Shown piece by piece: positions 20,812 to 31,008 of a stretch of 64,000 nt of DNA. The first letter of the stretch is position 1, and each line of letters begins with the position of its first letter. The position numbers and the translations under genes were made by a program. The notes below the pieces were generated by a model. It did not search any database and was not told the origin of the DNA. It saw only the letters and a program-made list of their open reading frames with translations. The stretch comes from Pinus tabuliformis (lineage: Eukaryota; Streptophyta; Pinopsida; Pinales; Pinaceae): NCBI GenBank assembly GCA_031772625.1, contig CM062817.1:948288327-948352326 (forward strand), in the 5' to 3' direction.

Positions 20812-23800
20812 ATGGGGAAGAAATCCAAGAAGACCACAGGCGCTTCCACTACACCAGCTGCAGGACAAGCTGTCGTGGAGAAAAAGAAGGGATTGATATC
20901 TGATACTACATGTACGGGTCTCGTCAGAGTTACTTGGCAAGGTACCTACAACCTGAATGAAGTCGAAGAACCAGCAGTGACAACAGTAGAGGCTACTGTG
21001 GATTTAACTCGGAAATCTGAGGGTACTCTCAAGGACTTAGCCGACTCTTTCCTTCATAGGATAGCAGCCAGGGAGCAAATTCTCCCATACACAGACGTAG
21101 TGCGGTGGGCGATTGAAGAAATCCCAATCCTGGATAGAACCTTCAGCACCAGAGACGGGAGAATTTTCGGGTCATTCAGGGCGGATGATCTAAGGCAAAT
21201 GTATCATTTGCCCGAGCCAGAGAAGATATATAATAAGGCGTTCCTGGAGAAATTCGCAAACGAAAATGAAGTTGAATCCGAACCCATCCGGGATTGGAGA
21301 CAAAATCCGTCCAAGCACAAACATGAGTCGTCTGGTAAGCACTCAGTTGATTCCCTGGCCTCTCCTTATTGCTATGCTGGAATAATGATGTGTAGATTGT
21401 GGGGATTGCATGACTCTGCTAATTTTACCATAGAAATGGTTCCCCTAATGGAAGCAGCATGCAACAGTGTAATTATGGATTGGGCCACTATCCTCTCAGA
21501 CAAATTAGCAACAGTTGTGCTTGAGTTTAGAAGCAAGACCCATATTTCTGAAAGGGTAATTCCCCCATTCTACTACAGTGCCTATATTCTAGATACCCTG
21601 TGTTTTAACTCTGAATTCCTCGTACTCGGCTGGAGGTGGACTGCACAAGACCCCACGCCTATTCATATATATCATCAGAAATTGTGGAAATCTTCTTATA
21701 AACATCATCTATACCAAGTCTGTAATGGCTTTATGTTGCCTATTTATTATTCCATTTTCGATAAACCTGCTCCCAAGATTTCCTATCAAGCCGGAATTGA
21801 TTTAACCGCAATAGGTAGATGGTTTGGAGAAGATATATTTACCTACATAAGAGTTTTCGGTAGCCAAACCAGACCTCATGTCCTCCCTTTATACATACCG
21901 GATAAACTACTGGCGAGGGAAATTTCTTACCAAATCATTGCTGAGAGTGTTACACAAACGCTCAAGAAAAATAAGAAGCAAGGCTGGCCCTCTTTTCCTT
22001 TGAGATGTGGTGTATATACCTTGCATGACCTCAAACATGCAGAAAAGGAAGCTACAAAGGTTCAATCCTTAACTCTGGCGACTCTCCCAAATAGGCAGTT
22101 TGATCCAAACAAAGTTGCCTATACTGCACTAGAACAGGCCAAATTGACAAGATTTGACCATAAAGAAGATATGTTTGACGACCTGTTCTCTTCAGCTGAG
22201 ACAATAAATCAGGTTAAAGCATTCGCTAAAGTGAAATATAATGATGAAGGGTTGACTGAATTTAATAAACTTAGAGAACAGAGGTTGCAAACTCTGCCTC
22301 TAGATTTACTAGCAACAACCCCAGTGACATCATCAAGTGAGCCTGATCGGAAACAGTCAAAGGAACCTCCGGTTATAACAAAGGATCATAAGAAGGAACA
22401 GGAGGAAAAGCAGAGGAGAGAAAAAGAGGAAAAACAGTGGAGAGAACAAGAAGAAAGGCAGAGAAAAGAAAAAGAAGAAAAGCAGAAGAGAGCGCAGGAG
22501 GAAAAACAGAGAAGAGAGAAAGAGGAAAAGCAAAAGAAAGAGCATGAGGAAAGGCAAAAGAAAGAACAAGAGGAACAGCAGAAGAGAGAACAGGAAATAG
22601 TGCAGAAGGAGTCCCAAGCTGAAAAGCAAAAACAAACCACCATTGATGTCAATATAGATACTCGTATTGACCCTAAATTGCTCCAGGAATGGAAGCAATT
22701 TGATTCCATCATCAGTGGGTTGGAATGTTCAAAAGATACAGACACGTCCAAGACAATGGACACACCGGAAATCACTTCATCACAGGTTCTGAGTGGAACC
22801 AGCGGCCCACCCATTTCTAAAGACGTTGAGATAATACCAAAGGACCCCTCCGACCAAATCATTCTCCAGGTAGAATATATTCCTCCCCTGGATGTTTTCT
22901 ACAGCCCGAGGCATAAATCAGTGGTGAAACGACAAAGGAAAAGAAGAAGGACTGATCAACCTTCCCTTTTCCCAGAGCAAACTATTACGGGCAATGTGGT
23001 TTGGAAGGAGGAATTTGACCCCTCCGACGACCTAACAAAACTGTCGCAGTATGCAGGAGCCTATTCGGCAGCGACAATTGATAAGGCAACGGAGGTAAGT
23101 CTTCTACTAAAAAACAAGGATCAAGAGATTTTCTCATTACAGGCAGATTTAGCTGAGACAAAGCAGAAGGCAGAGCAGGCAGAGCAGCAATTGTTGACAC
23201 AACAGCAAGTGAACAGTCAACTAACTCAACAATTGCACGCAGAAAAGCAAAGGATCGACCAAAGCGCGATCCAGAAACAGAAGGAATTATCAGAGGCATT
23301 GACACAATTAAAGGTAGCAAATGAGCAAATGATGAAAACAAAAGATGAGCAAATTGCTCAATTGTCATCACAGCTCGAAAAAATAAAGGGCGTTCCACAA
23401 GTGGCTGAATTTAGAGCAGAAGCATTACAAATAAACACTGCATTAATATCCCAAATTAAGCTTCTGTGTCAACAAATCGCCCAGGCAAAGCCACTGTGTG
23501 AATTAACGACATCCATAAATAAGCAGGTAGAGAAGGCCAGAACTGAATTGGATCAAGCCGAAGAAACCATAGCTGCATTTCTTGACTGGCAAGATTTTGA
23601 TCAAGGACAAGCGACGAATTTGCCCAGGATCCTAGAAACACATAAAGATATACTCTTTACGGAATGGCAGTCCCAGTTAATGAGAGCAAAGAGGGCAGCT
23701 TCAAGATGTAAATCAACTTCCAGCAATCTAGTTGAACTGGTTAATAACACTCTCTATTTATCAAACATGATCTCCCAATGCACACCAGGAAAGTTGACAA

Positions 23801-24087
23801 CAACGAACACATTGGAGCAATCATGTTATCCTGATTTAGAGGAAAAGGGGAGATTAATCGCTGGGATTAACAGTTTAACCTGGGACACATATTGGTTCTT
23901 CTTGGGAAAGCCGCATACACAAAGAGCCGCCCTTAAGTGCCTAACAGATGCGATCGAGTATATGATTCCCGATATTCAGGATGCCACCTATGCCGCCCAG
24001 CTCAGTTCACGCCTCAACAAACCTCCTGAAGTAGAGCCAATGCTTGCGATAAGTCAGCTCAGATATAAAGGCAAGCAACCTACCTGA
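20812..24087 (+). CDS. LTR-encoded 1,091-aa protein of unknown function, intact copy
   Basis: One uninterrupted frame. I start it at ATG 20812 (MGKKSKKTTG) because the upstream in-frame codon at 20740 is TTG. I do not recognise a named family. Residues 1-45 are basic and Ser/Thr/Ala-rich. About 50-510 look globular (VTWQGTYNL, YTDVVRWAIEEIP, FGSFRADDLRQMYHLPEPE, ASPYCYAGIMMCRLWG, WATILSDKLATVVLEF, YQAGIDLTAIGRWFGE). About 520-605 is a Glu/Lys/Gln/Arg repeat of KEEKQRRE type. About 650-720 is polar and includes a basic KRQRKRRR stretch that could be a nuclear signal. About 755-930 is strongly coiled-coil (QAEQAEQQL-like heptads). The tail is helical (SNLVELVNNTLYLSNM). There is no signal peptide or membrane segment. 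It lies wholly within the LTR. Function unknown; a structural or RNP protein is possible. Homology to the Gy1 extra ORF is suspected. Confidence 0.85.
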   Translation: MGKKSKKTTGASTTPAAGQAVVEKKKGLISDTTCTGLVRVTWQGTYNLNEVEEPAVTTVEATVDLTRKSEGTLKDLADSFLHRIAAREQILPYTDVVRWAIEEIPILDRTFSTRDGRIFGSFRADDLRQMYHLPEPEKIYNKAFLEKFANENEVESEPIRDWRQNPSKHKHESSGKHSVDSLASPYCYAGIMMCRLWGLHDSANFTIEMVPLMEAACNSVIMDWATILSDKLATVVLEFRSKTHISERVIPPFYYSAYILDTLCFNSEFLVLGWRWTAQDPTPIHIYHQKLWKSSYKHHLYQVCNGFMLPIYYSIFDKPAPKISYQAGIDLTAIGRWFGEDIFTYIRVFGSQTRPHVLPLYIPDKLLAREISYQIIAESVTQTLKKNKKQGWPSFPLRCGVYTLHDLKHAEKEATKVQSLTLATLPNRQFDPNKVAYTALEQAKLTRFDHKEDMFDDLFSSAETINQVKAFAKVKYNDEGLTEFNKLREQRLQTLPLDLLATTPVTSSSEPDRKQSKEPPVITKDHKKEQEEKQRREKEEKQWREQEERQRKEKEEKQKRAQEEKQRREKEEKQKKEHEERQKKEQEEQQKREQEIVQKESQAEKQKQTTIDVNIDTRIDPKLLQEWKQFDSIISGLECSKDTDTSKTMDTPEITSSQVLSGTSGPPISKDVEIIPKDPSDQIILQVEYIPPLDVFYSPRHKSVVKRQRKRRRTDQPSLFPEQTITGNVVWKEEFDPSDDLTKLSQYAGAYSAATIDKATEVSLLLKNKDQEIFSLQADLAETKQKAEQAEQQLLTQQQVNSQLTQQLHAEKQRIDQSAIQKQKELSEALTQLKVANEQMMKTKDEQIAQLSSQLEKIKGVPQVAEFRAEALQINTALISQIKLLCQQIAQAKPLCELTTSINKQVEKARTELDQAEETIAAFLDWQDFDQGQATNLPRILETHKDILFTEWQSQLMRAKRAASRCKSTSSNLVELVNNTLYLSNMISQCTPGKLTTTNTLEQSCYPDLEEKGRLIAGINSLTWDTYWFFLGKPHTQRAALKCLTDAIEYMIPDIQDATYAAQLSSRLNKPPEVEPMLAISQLRYKGKQPT

Positions 24088-24189
24088 TGAATCATGCCGC
24101 CGACTGCCAGATCGCTCAAGAAAATCATATCAAGATTGATTGATACCAATTAAATAGGATTTCTGTTTCATAGATAGGTAGATTAGCTA

Positions 24190-24199
24190 AGTATTTATA
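24190..24199 (+). promoter_or_regulatory. TATA-like motif, possible element promoter
   Basis: AGTATTTATAG at 24190-24200, about 100 bp after the LTR ORF stop and directly before the hairpins. If it is the TATA box of the genomic RNA promoter, transcription would start around 24225. That would put the ORF in U3 and leave roughly 750 bp of R plus U5. This is inference from one motif. Confidence 0.35.
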
Positions 24200-24363
24200 G
24201 ACCCTTTCATTGTTTTGGAAAGGGTCGTAAAGTTTTGTACCAGACTTAAAGACTGAAGTTTGCACTATTGTGCTTCAGTCAATATTCTTTTATGAAACTG
24301 GACCAGTTGTTCTTAATTCAACAAGGAAGTTTTTATGCAATTGTGCACTATTGTCTTTGTTGA
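24200..24363 (+). promoter_or_regulatory. Three consecutive hairpins, two with the same loop motif
   Basis: Hairpin 1: GACCCTTTC (24200-24208) pairs with GAAAGGGTC (24218-24226). Hairpin 2: GACTGAAG (24251-24258) pairs with CTTCAGTC (24273-24280). Hairpin 3: TCAACAAGG (24318-24326) pairs with CTTTGTTGA (24355-24363) with one mismatch. The loops of hairpins 2 and 3 both contain TGCACTATTGT (24261-24271 and 24344-24354). The block recurs in the 3' LTR. It may be an R-region RNA structure or a 3' processing signal. Confidence 0.6.
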
Positions 24364-24983
24364 GAATGTTTCTGCGTTGAAGGAAGAATTACAAGTAGCG
24401 ATTGATATTGGGGGTGTCAAGCAACTCATATGGTATTTCTATCTATGTCTGAATTCATTCATTTCATATGAATTGTTATGTGATTATTCTTGCTATTATT
24501 GATTATATGCATGCACTGTAACAGCAGATCTATATTCATTCCACTATTGGATGTTTTATGATGTGCCTTTCTTTTTAATCATGTATATTTCAATGATATA
24601 AATGATAAGTGTGGTAATATCGCTTTAATCACTTTGCTTAACTATTCAAGCATAGTAATCATGAATTAAATAATGTCCATGTCTGTTAAATGGAGTCATA
24701 TATATGCCTGTTTATAGACACGGATCATCAAGCGCTGCACTTTAAAGCTCAATAAGTTCCTGGGATAGATCATAGTTTACGTATTCTTGTTAATATTTTT
24801 AGTTATTCGCTCACCGCTAGTTTAGTTTATAAATCATTCATTCATCCCGTTTATCCACTTTTGGGAAACTGGTCCCATTATCCCCAGTCGGAGCCACAAT
24901 TCCAAATGGAAAAGGAGCTGTACTAAGGTCTGGACCGGGTGGTTATCCCCAATGTTGTTGCAGTGATTTTCGAGGCATCAACA
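24364..24983 (+). other. Gy2 5' LTR terminal noncoding part
   Basis: AT-rich noncoding sequence ending in GGCATCAACA at 24983. No ORF. It probably comprises most of R/U5. Confidence 0.5.
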
Positions 24984-24987
24984 TTTT

Positions 24988-25005
24988 TGGCGCTAGAAAG
25001 AGGGC
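24988..25005 (+). promoter_or_regulatory. Gy2 primer-binding site
   Basis: TGGCGCTAGAAAGAGGGC begins 4 nt inside the 5' LTR end. Its TGG start and position are those of a tRNA primer-binding site for minus-strand cDNA synthesis. I do not assign the tRNA species. Confidence 0.75.
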
Positions 25006-25015
25006 CTGACTGTGA

Positions 25016-26385
25016 ATGGCAAACAAACCCAAATCTGCAAGCCATTCTAAGAGTAATTCTCCCTCTGAATCCCCTCGAACTTCTCATTCGCATGCTGGTT
25101 CTCCAGTATCCAAACAAGAAGAAGAGGAATCAACTACCATTGCTCAAACCCATCATACTCCAGAACAATTAAGTCTTGAATCACCTGAAGTCCAGTCTCT
25201 TATCCACAAACTTCAGAGCTTCTCGATTTCACCACAGAAATCTGAGGTATCACAAAGCAGTGCGACTTCGCAGTTCAATTTACCTCACCCTCTCACCAGA
25301 CTTCAGAGCGAAAAGCTCGGTATTGAACCCACTGAGTTCCCTTTACCCAAAAGGAAAAAGGCGAAGAAAAATACTGAAGGATCTGACAGTGAAGAGCTTT
25401 CATCCACATCCTCCATTTCAACTTCTCATCTGCAAAGTCAACCATCCACTCCCCCATTACATATTGTTGTTCACCAGGGATTAGAAGCTTCAGCATCCCA
25501 ACCTGCTCATTCCTCAACATTATTTCCTTCCCAGACATCTAGAGTTCCAGCAGTAGTATCAACCACTACTGCTATTATAATGGCAGATCCATGGACCAGA
25601 CCTGGTGAAGTCAATATGCCTGCACCATTGATGCTCCTGAAAAATGGCTACCCAAGTTTAATCCAGATGATGGGACCTAGGCTGAGGAACACATGAATAA
25701 TTTCATGTTAGCAGTCAACTTGAAAGGAGTAACTGAACAAGATGTTGTTGTTATACTTTTCCCTTACACCTTGCAAGGATCAGCAGGATCCTGGTATTTC
25801 TCTTTACCCTCTGGTTCCATTACCAGTTGGAACACTTGCCAAGAGCAGTTTCTTACCAAATATGGAGATGAAAGGTCTTTGGCTACCCTAATAAACGATC
25901 TCTCCAATCTGAGAATAGAGCATAGGGAACCAATTAAGGAATTTAATGCTCGCTTCAATAAACTCCTGAATAAAATCCCTACAGCCTCCAAACCAAGTGA
26001 ACAAATTCGAAGCGAATGGTATATCACCGCCCTACCTGCCAATATAGCCATTTTTGTAGACAGGGCTGGGAAACCTACCTTAGCTGAAAACATGAGAGGA
26101 GCACTTGCTGTGGAAAAAGGCATCAATGCTCTAGAGAAGAAAGCTGCTCTGAAAGACAGAAAAGCCAAAAAAGTCTCTTTTAAAGATGACTCAAGAAAGA
26201 AGACCCCAAAATACCCATATGACATGGAAGGTTTGCAAAAAGTCCTAAAAACTTTATCAAATGAAATGGTTGAGATAAAGAAACAGGTAGCCGAAACCTC
26301 AACCAACAGACCCTTTAGGACTTACAAGAGAAATGAATCAAAGCCACCAAATGTAATATCTAATGTAGATTCAGAGCAAGAATAA
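25016..26385 (+). pseudogene. Gy2 gag, frameshifted
   Basis: The N-terminal part is open at 25016-25696 and Ser/Pro/Thr/Gln-rich (ATG at 25016, MANKPKSAS), ending near ADPWTRPGEVNMPAP. At about 25640 the coding frame shifts (KWLPKFNPDDGT), meets a TAG at 25678, then continues 25681-26385 with the gag core: AEEHMNNFMLAVNLKGV, PYTLQGSAGSWYFSLP, ITSWNTCQEQFLTKYG, LSNLRIEHREPIKEFNARFNKLL. A TAA at 26383 now separates gag from protease in the same frame. I see no zinc knuckle. Gag would form the particle. The +1 change could in principle be programmed, but the TAG just after it argues for decay. Confidence 0.8.
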
Positions 26386-27534
26386 GAAGAGGAAGAGGAA
26401 ACAATCTCACCAACTGATGATGAAGAAGAAGTAGTGGAATGTCATGGAATGTGGGATTTTATACTCCCCAACTCCGATACCGATAACGAAGAAGAAGCAT
26501 TCCCGGTCACTACTAGAAGCAAAAGTACTTCCGAACCTGTTCAGGTAACATCAAAGAAAAGGAGTGCTGGTGCTGCTACAACCAAAGAAAAAACACCTGC
26601 AAAGAAATCACCTGCAGCAGTTCCCCAAAACCAGCCTTCAACTTCTAAAACTCCTTCAACATCTAAAACATTAGTGGTATCTGATTCAATGGAGTATAAC
26701 ATTGTTGATGACATGAAGAAAACTAAAGCAAACATTACTATGTTTGAACTTAGTAAATTAAAGCATCAACAGAAATTACTTCTTAAAGAATTAAATGTTG
26801 TTCCTTCTACACCTCTTCCCAGTGCAAAAGCTGCTAATGATTCAGGCCAACCTCCTCCAGGTATGGTTGAAGCTACCGATTCAGTTCTGATTGGAGATAG
26901 ATCAAATTCTCATACTCCACCCTTCCTTCTAACCTATGAGATCTATAACAGAAACCTGCAAAATTGTTTAATTGACTCAGGGGCATCGTCTAACATAATG
27001 CCAGCTTCAGTTTGTTCTAAACTGAACATTGAACCCCAGAAGTCTGCTATTCATATTGTACAGTTGGACAGGACCAAAGTACAGGTTGTGGGAGAGATTA
27101 ATTCCGTAACTATCAGGTTGTCTGTAGATCCCAGAGTAGTACAAAGGATTGACATCCTAATAGCCGATATACCTGAATTTTACGGTTTAATTTTGAGTAG
27201 GGATTGGTCCGAAAAATTGCATGGGTATATTTCCACTGATTGGTCACATATGTGGCTTCCCTATAAGGGAAAGCCAAATCAAATAAGGATCGATCGAGAG
27301 AAACATATGACCCATAAAGTTACTGAATTTGAGCAAGAAAACCAACCCGTAGCGTTCAACGACAACATTTTGGGGAATTATTCATCAGAGTCATTCTTTG
27401 GCGACTTTGTTGCCCAACCATCCCCTTTCTCAGTCAATCATTTTACATCTCAGATTGAGAATTTTTCACAAACAGATAGGTCTAGATGTTTTAACGATAC
27501 TGAGAAAAATGTAAATACAATTGTTAATACTTCT
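26386..27534 (+). pseudogene. Gy2 protease region
   Basis: Open from after the TAA at 26383. A Ser/Thr/Lys-rich linker (about 26480-26700) leads to the aspartic protease: NCLIDSGASSNIMPASVC with catalytic DSG at 26974-26982, then VQLDRTKVQVVGEI and IADIPEFYGLILSRDWSEKLHGYIS (near 27160-27230), the typical C-terminal protease block. The active-site residues are intact. It would process gag-pol. It is in the same reading frame as the RNase H that follows. Confidence 0.85.
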
Positions 27535-27915
27535 TTATTTTGGTCATTATATTTCGATGGGTCCAAGTCTAGTGAGGGCTCAGGAGCAGGATGTATTTTG
27601 GTTAGCCCACAAGGAGAAAAGACAATGCTGCCCTGTAGGCTAGAATTTGAATGCACTAACAATACAGCCAAATATGAAGCCTTAGTCCAGGGATTATATA
27701 AAGCAATCGGCCTTAAAGTGAAATATCTAAAAGTATTTGGCGATTCTCAAATTATTGTTAAACAGGTGAGGAATGCAATTCATTGTCTTTCAAATCACCT
27801 CAAGCATTATCAATCACTAGTACAAGAACTTACCTCGCACTTTTCCGCATTCAACATTTCCTCCATTCCCAGGTCTCAAAACTCGGCAGCCGATCTCCTA
27901 GCTAATGTAGCTTCC
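27535..27915 (+). pseudogene. Gy2 additional archaeal-type RNase H, upstream of RT
   Basis: WSLYFDGSKSSEGSGAGCIL (first Asp, near 27553), LEFECTNNTAKYEALVQGL (Glu, near 27672), LKVFGDSQIIVKQV (Asp, near 27740) and SIPRSQNSAADLLANVAS (Asp, near 27889). The D-E-D-D set and motifs fit the archaeal/plant type RNase H, not the gypsy type. All four catalytic residues are present. It lies between protease and RT and is open within this segment. It would degrade the RNA strand during reverse transcription, compensating for the degenerate gypsy RNase H downstream. Confidence 0.85.
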
Positions 27916-28524
27916 AAGCTCCTACCTTCTGAAGACTACAGCCCAGATAGATTTTCCGTAGAATTGCTTTTTAGGCCTTTAGTTCCTGACAATGTCACTA
28001 ATTGGAGAGTATTCAACCATGATGAGGATATTTTACAATTCTTAACTTTTGAAAAGTCCTATGATAATCAAATCATTGAGGAAGATGAGCATGACTCCCA
28101 AATGAGAGAAACACCTCAGGAAAATGCAATTCCTAAGCCTGTGGTAAAGCTGGAGGATCTTTATGATATTAAAGACAGGTTTAAACCTGTGACTAATGCA
28201 AAGCTCCAAAGCTCTACCCTAAGGTTTGAATTGATAAATCTAGGTACTGAGCAAGCTCCTCAAAATATTAATTTAGGATTAGGACTTTCCTTTGAAGAGA
28301 AAGAGGCATTCATTAAACTGTTAAGAAAAAATAAACATGTTTCTGCTTGGAAATATGATGATTTGAAGACATATAATACATCTATTATCCAGCATACCAT
28401 TCCGGTACTTCCCGATCAGAAACCGATTCAGCAAAAGTTAAGAAAAATACATCCAAACTTAGAGAGCCAGATACAATCGGAACTTAACAAACTCTTGAAA
28501 GCCAAGATTATTTTTCCTGTCTGA
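27916..28524 (+). pseudogene. Gy2 linker from RNase H to RT
   Basis: The frame stays open to a TGA at 28522. It has an acidic middle part (EEDEHDSQMRETPQENA) and ends with the RT N-terminal motif TSIIQHTIPVLPDQKPIQQKLRKIHP and LNKLLKAKIIFPV, so the stop lies inside the RT N-terminus. Confidence 0.75.
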
Positions 28525-29196
28525 CACTCAAACAGGGTCTCTAATATGGTGCCAGTCAGAAAGAAAAATGGCGACATTCGGATCTGTATTGATTTCAGAA
28601 ATTTGAACAAAGCGAGCTTGAAAGACAATTTCCCATTACCTACTATGGAGCAAATACTTCAATCAGTAGCAGGCTCTGAATTGATGTCCTTTCTAGATGG
28701 TTTCTCAAGATATAACCAAGTCCTGGTTCATCCTGATGACAAGCTTAAAACTACATTCAGAACAAAATGGGGAACATATGCATATCAGAAAATGCCTTTC
28801 GGACTTATAAATGCAGGAGTGACATTCCAAAGAGCTATGGATATAGCTTTTAGAGGGTTGATTAATAGAACAGTAGTCGTCTATCTAGACGATATTACTG
28901 TATTCTCTAAGGAGAGGTATAATCATCTGCATGATCTAAATCAAATTTTTCAACGTTGCAAAAGATATGGTATTTCCCTTAACCCTAAAAAGTCTTTCTT
29001 TGCTCTTGATCAATGGAAGCTCTTGGGTTTTATTGTGTCCAAAGATGGCATTTATATTGATCCTGATCGAATCAAAGAAATCTCTGAAATCCCTTTCCCA
29101 CACAATAAAAAATCGATGCAGTCATTTTTAGGCTAGATCAATTTTGTTAAAAGATTTGTTCCAGATTTTTCTCAAATTATTTTTCCACTTCAAACA
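28525..29196 (+). pseudogene. Gy2 reverse transcriptase
   Basis: NMVPVRKKNGDIRICIDFRNLNKA, FLDGFSRYNQVLVHPDD, KTTFRTKWGTYAYQKMPFGL and the catalytic VVVYLDDITVFS (YLDD at 28882-28893), then ISLNPKKSFFALDQWKLLGFIVSKDGI. All standard RT blocks are present in one frame with their catalytic Asp residues. It is bounded by TGA at 28522 and TAG at 29134, after which the connection region continues in frame (INFVKRFVPDFSQII). It would have been active but for those stops. Confidence 0.88.
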
Positions 29197-29667
29197 ATGA
29201 TTAAGAAAAATTCAGTCTTTAAGTGGGGATCAGCAGAAAAAGAAGCTTTTGATCTAATCAAGCAATCAATAATCAATGCCCCAGCCTTAAATACTCCAAA
29301 TTTTTCTAATCATTTTACATTGTATACCATCGCATCCAATTTCTCTTATGCCGCAGTACTTACGCAACTAAATGATCACAATCTGGAAGCACCCATTTCA
29401 AATTTTAGCTCAAATCTTCAGGGTGCTGAATTGAATTACTCCGATGTAGAAAAACAAGCCTTTGTTGTATTTAAAGCAATCAAGCATTATAGACCCTTCC
29501 TTTTGAAAACCCACACAAAAGTTATAGTTCCTTTCCCTGCAGTTAGGTAACTATTAATCCAAAAAGAACTGGGTGAAAAAAGGGCAAATTGGGTCACAGC
29601 GCTTCAAGAGTATGACTTAGAAATTAGGCCAGCAAAGATTGTTAGGGGCCAAGGTTTTTGCAGGATA
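29197..29667 (+). pseudogene. Gy2 gypsy-type RNase H, degenerate
   Basis: This sits where the resident RNase H belongs: VFKWGSAEKEAFDLIKQSI, then HFTLYTIASNFSYAAVLTQL, APISNFSSNLQGAELNYSDVEKQAFVV and HYRPFLLKTHTKVIVPFPAVR. The first catalytic Asp of the usual TDAS motif is replaced (TIAS), and the later TDHxAL motif reads PFPAVR. The Glu of the EKQA block remains. Two of the recognisable catalytic residues are therefore missing, so the domain is probably a tether, as known for Tat-type elements with a second RNase H. TAA at 29548; the frame continues beyond. Confidence 0.75.
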
Positions 29668-31008
29668 TTGGCAGGAGCATCCAACATTCTAGAATCAAGT
29701 GATACAGATCAAACTGAAGAAATCAACCAGATAAGTGTCACTGATTCTGAATCTCAATATGCAGATTTAATCGTTTATTTAAAGAATGGTTATGCACCTC
29801 CAAACCTGTCTTACAAAAACAAAAGGGCTATTAGGTTGAAAGAAAAGAATTTTACAATTATTGATGATGTGCTTTTTAGGCAGAATTATGATTCAATCTT
29901 ATTAAGATGCCTTGAGAAACCTGAAGCACAAAAGGTTTTGCAGGAGTTACATGATGGACCAGCAGGAGGACATTTTGGAGCTGACACAACAGCTCACAAA
30001 ATTATTCATGCTGGATACTATTGGCCTACTCTGTTTAGAGATGCCCACGAATATGTAAGGAAATGCCTCAATTGTCAAACTTCTAGTGGAAGACAACGTA
30101 AATCAGCTTTCCCTCTGCAACCAGTCAACATTGAACAACCATTTGAGCAATGGGGATTGGACATCATAGGGGAAATTACTCCACCATCTTCCAAACAGCA
30201 TAAGTATATCCTTACTGCTACCGATTATTTCACTAAGTGGGTGGAGGCCATTCCTTTGAAGACAGCAAATTCTGAAGCAATCATTGAGTTCATAGATCAA
30301 TTCATCATTACCAGGTTTGGTGTCCCAAATGCTCTTGTTTTTGATAATGCATCTTATTTCTCAGGCAATGCTATGTTTGATTTCGCTATTAAAAGAGGAT
30401 TTAAATTAAAGTATTCTGCTAATTACTATCCCCAGGGTAATGGTTTAACAGAGTCTACTAATAAGAATCTGATCAAAATCATTAAGTGAACTATAGAACA
30501 AAATCATAAAAACTGGGACAAATCCTTAATGTTTGCATTATGGGCTGATAGGATAACACAGAAAGCTTCTATAGGATCTTCCCCATTCAATCTCGTGTAT
30601 GGAAAAGAAGCAGTGCTGCCCACAAATCTTGTTCTTCCTTCTTTAGCCCTAGTACAGTTCATTGAGGAAACTCCTTCTTCTATTCAGCTTAGACATGATC
30701 AAATTCTAAAATTAGAAGAGGAAAGAGAAAAAGCCAAGGTTATTCATGCCAAACATCAGCAAATCATCGAGGCAGCTTTTGATTCAGTCTCATCCGGTTC
30801 AAAACAATTTCAAGTCGGTGATTTAGTTCTGAAATGGGACAAAGCCCATGAGGACAAGGGAAAACACACCAAGTTCCAGAAGATGTGGCTTGGACCATTT
30901 CAGATATGTGAAAAGATAGGCCATTCGACCTTTATATTGCAAGACTTATCAGGGTTGAGAGATTCTCTCCCTGTTAATGGCCTTATCTTGAAGAAATTCT
31001 TTAATTGA
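29668..31008 (+). pseudogene. Gy2 integrase, one stop
   Basis: The zinc-binding N-terminus is LHDGPAGGHFGADTTAHKIIHAG...CLNC (HHCC). The core is EQWGLDIIGEITPP, ALVFDNASYFSG and QGNGLTESTNKN (D, D, E present), with a TGA at 30487 just after the core. The C-terminal domain continues in frame at 30490-31008 (WADRITQKASIGSSPFNLVYGKEAVLP, FQVGDLVLKWDKAHED, KMWLGPFQICEKIG) and ends with a TGA at 31006-31008. No chromodomain is seen. It would insert the cDNA into the genome. Confidence 0.87.

Larger units (their letters stand above)
19808..24983 (+). repeat. Gy2 5' LTR (5,176 bp)
   Basis: TG...CA ends with a short terminal inverted repeat (TGTTG...CAACA). From the left it holds about 1 kb of noncoding U3 with a tandem array, the 1,091-codon ORF (20812-24087), three hairpins and a TATA-like motif (24190-24363), and about 600 bp of AT-rich sequence. 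The stretches I compared with the 3' LTR differ at roughly 2 percent of positions by eye; I did not compute this. Confidence 0.92.

Noticed and set aside
22357..22862. Long minus-strand ORFs rich in Phe/Leu/Ser (also at 34636-35141)
   Set aside because: They are antisense to the Glu/Lys/Gln coiled-coil repeat of the LTR ORF; the composition is the complement of that repeat.
25640..25696. Programmed frameshift between the two halves of Gy2 gag
   Set aside because: Frame 1 carries typical gag sequence before the overlap and then a TAG at 25678; decay explains this better.
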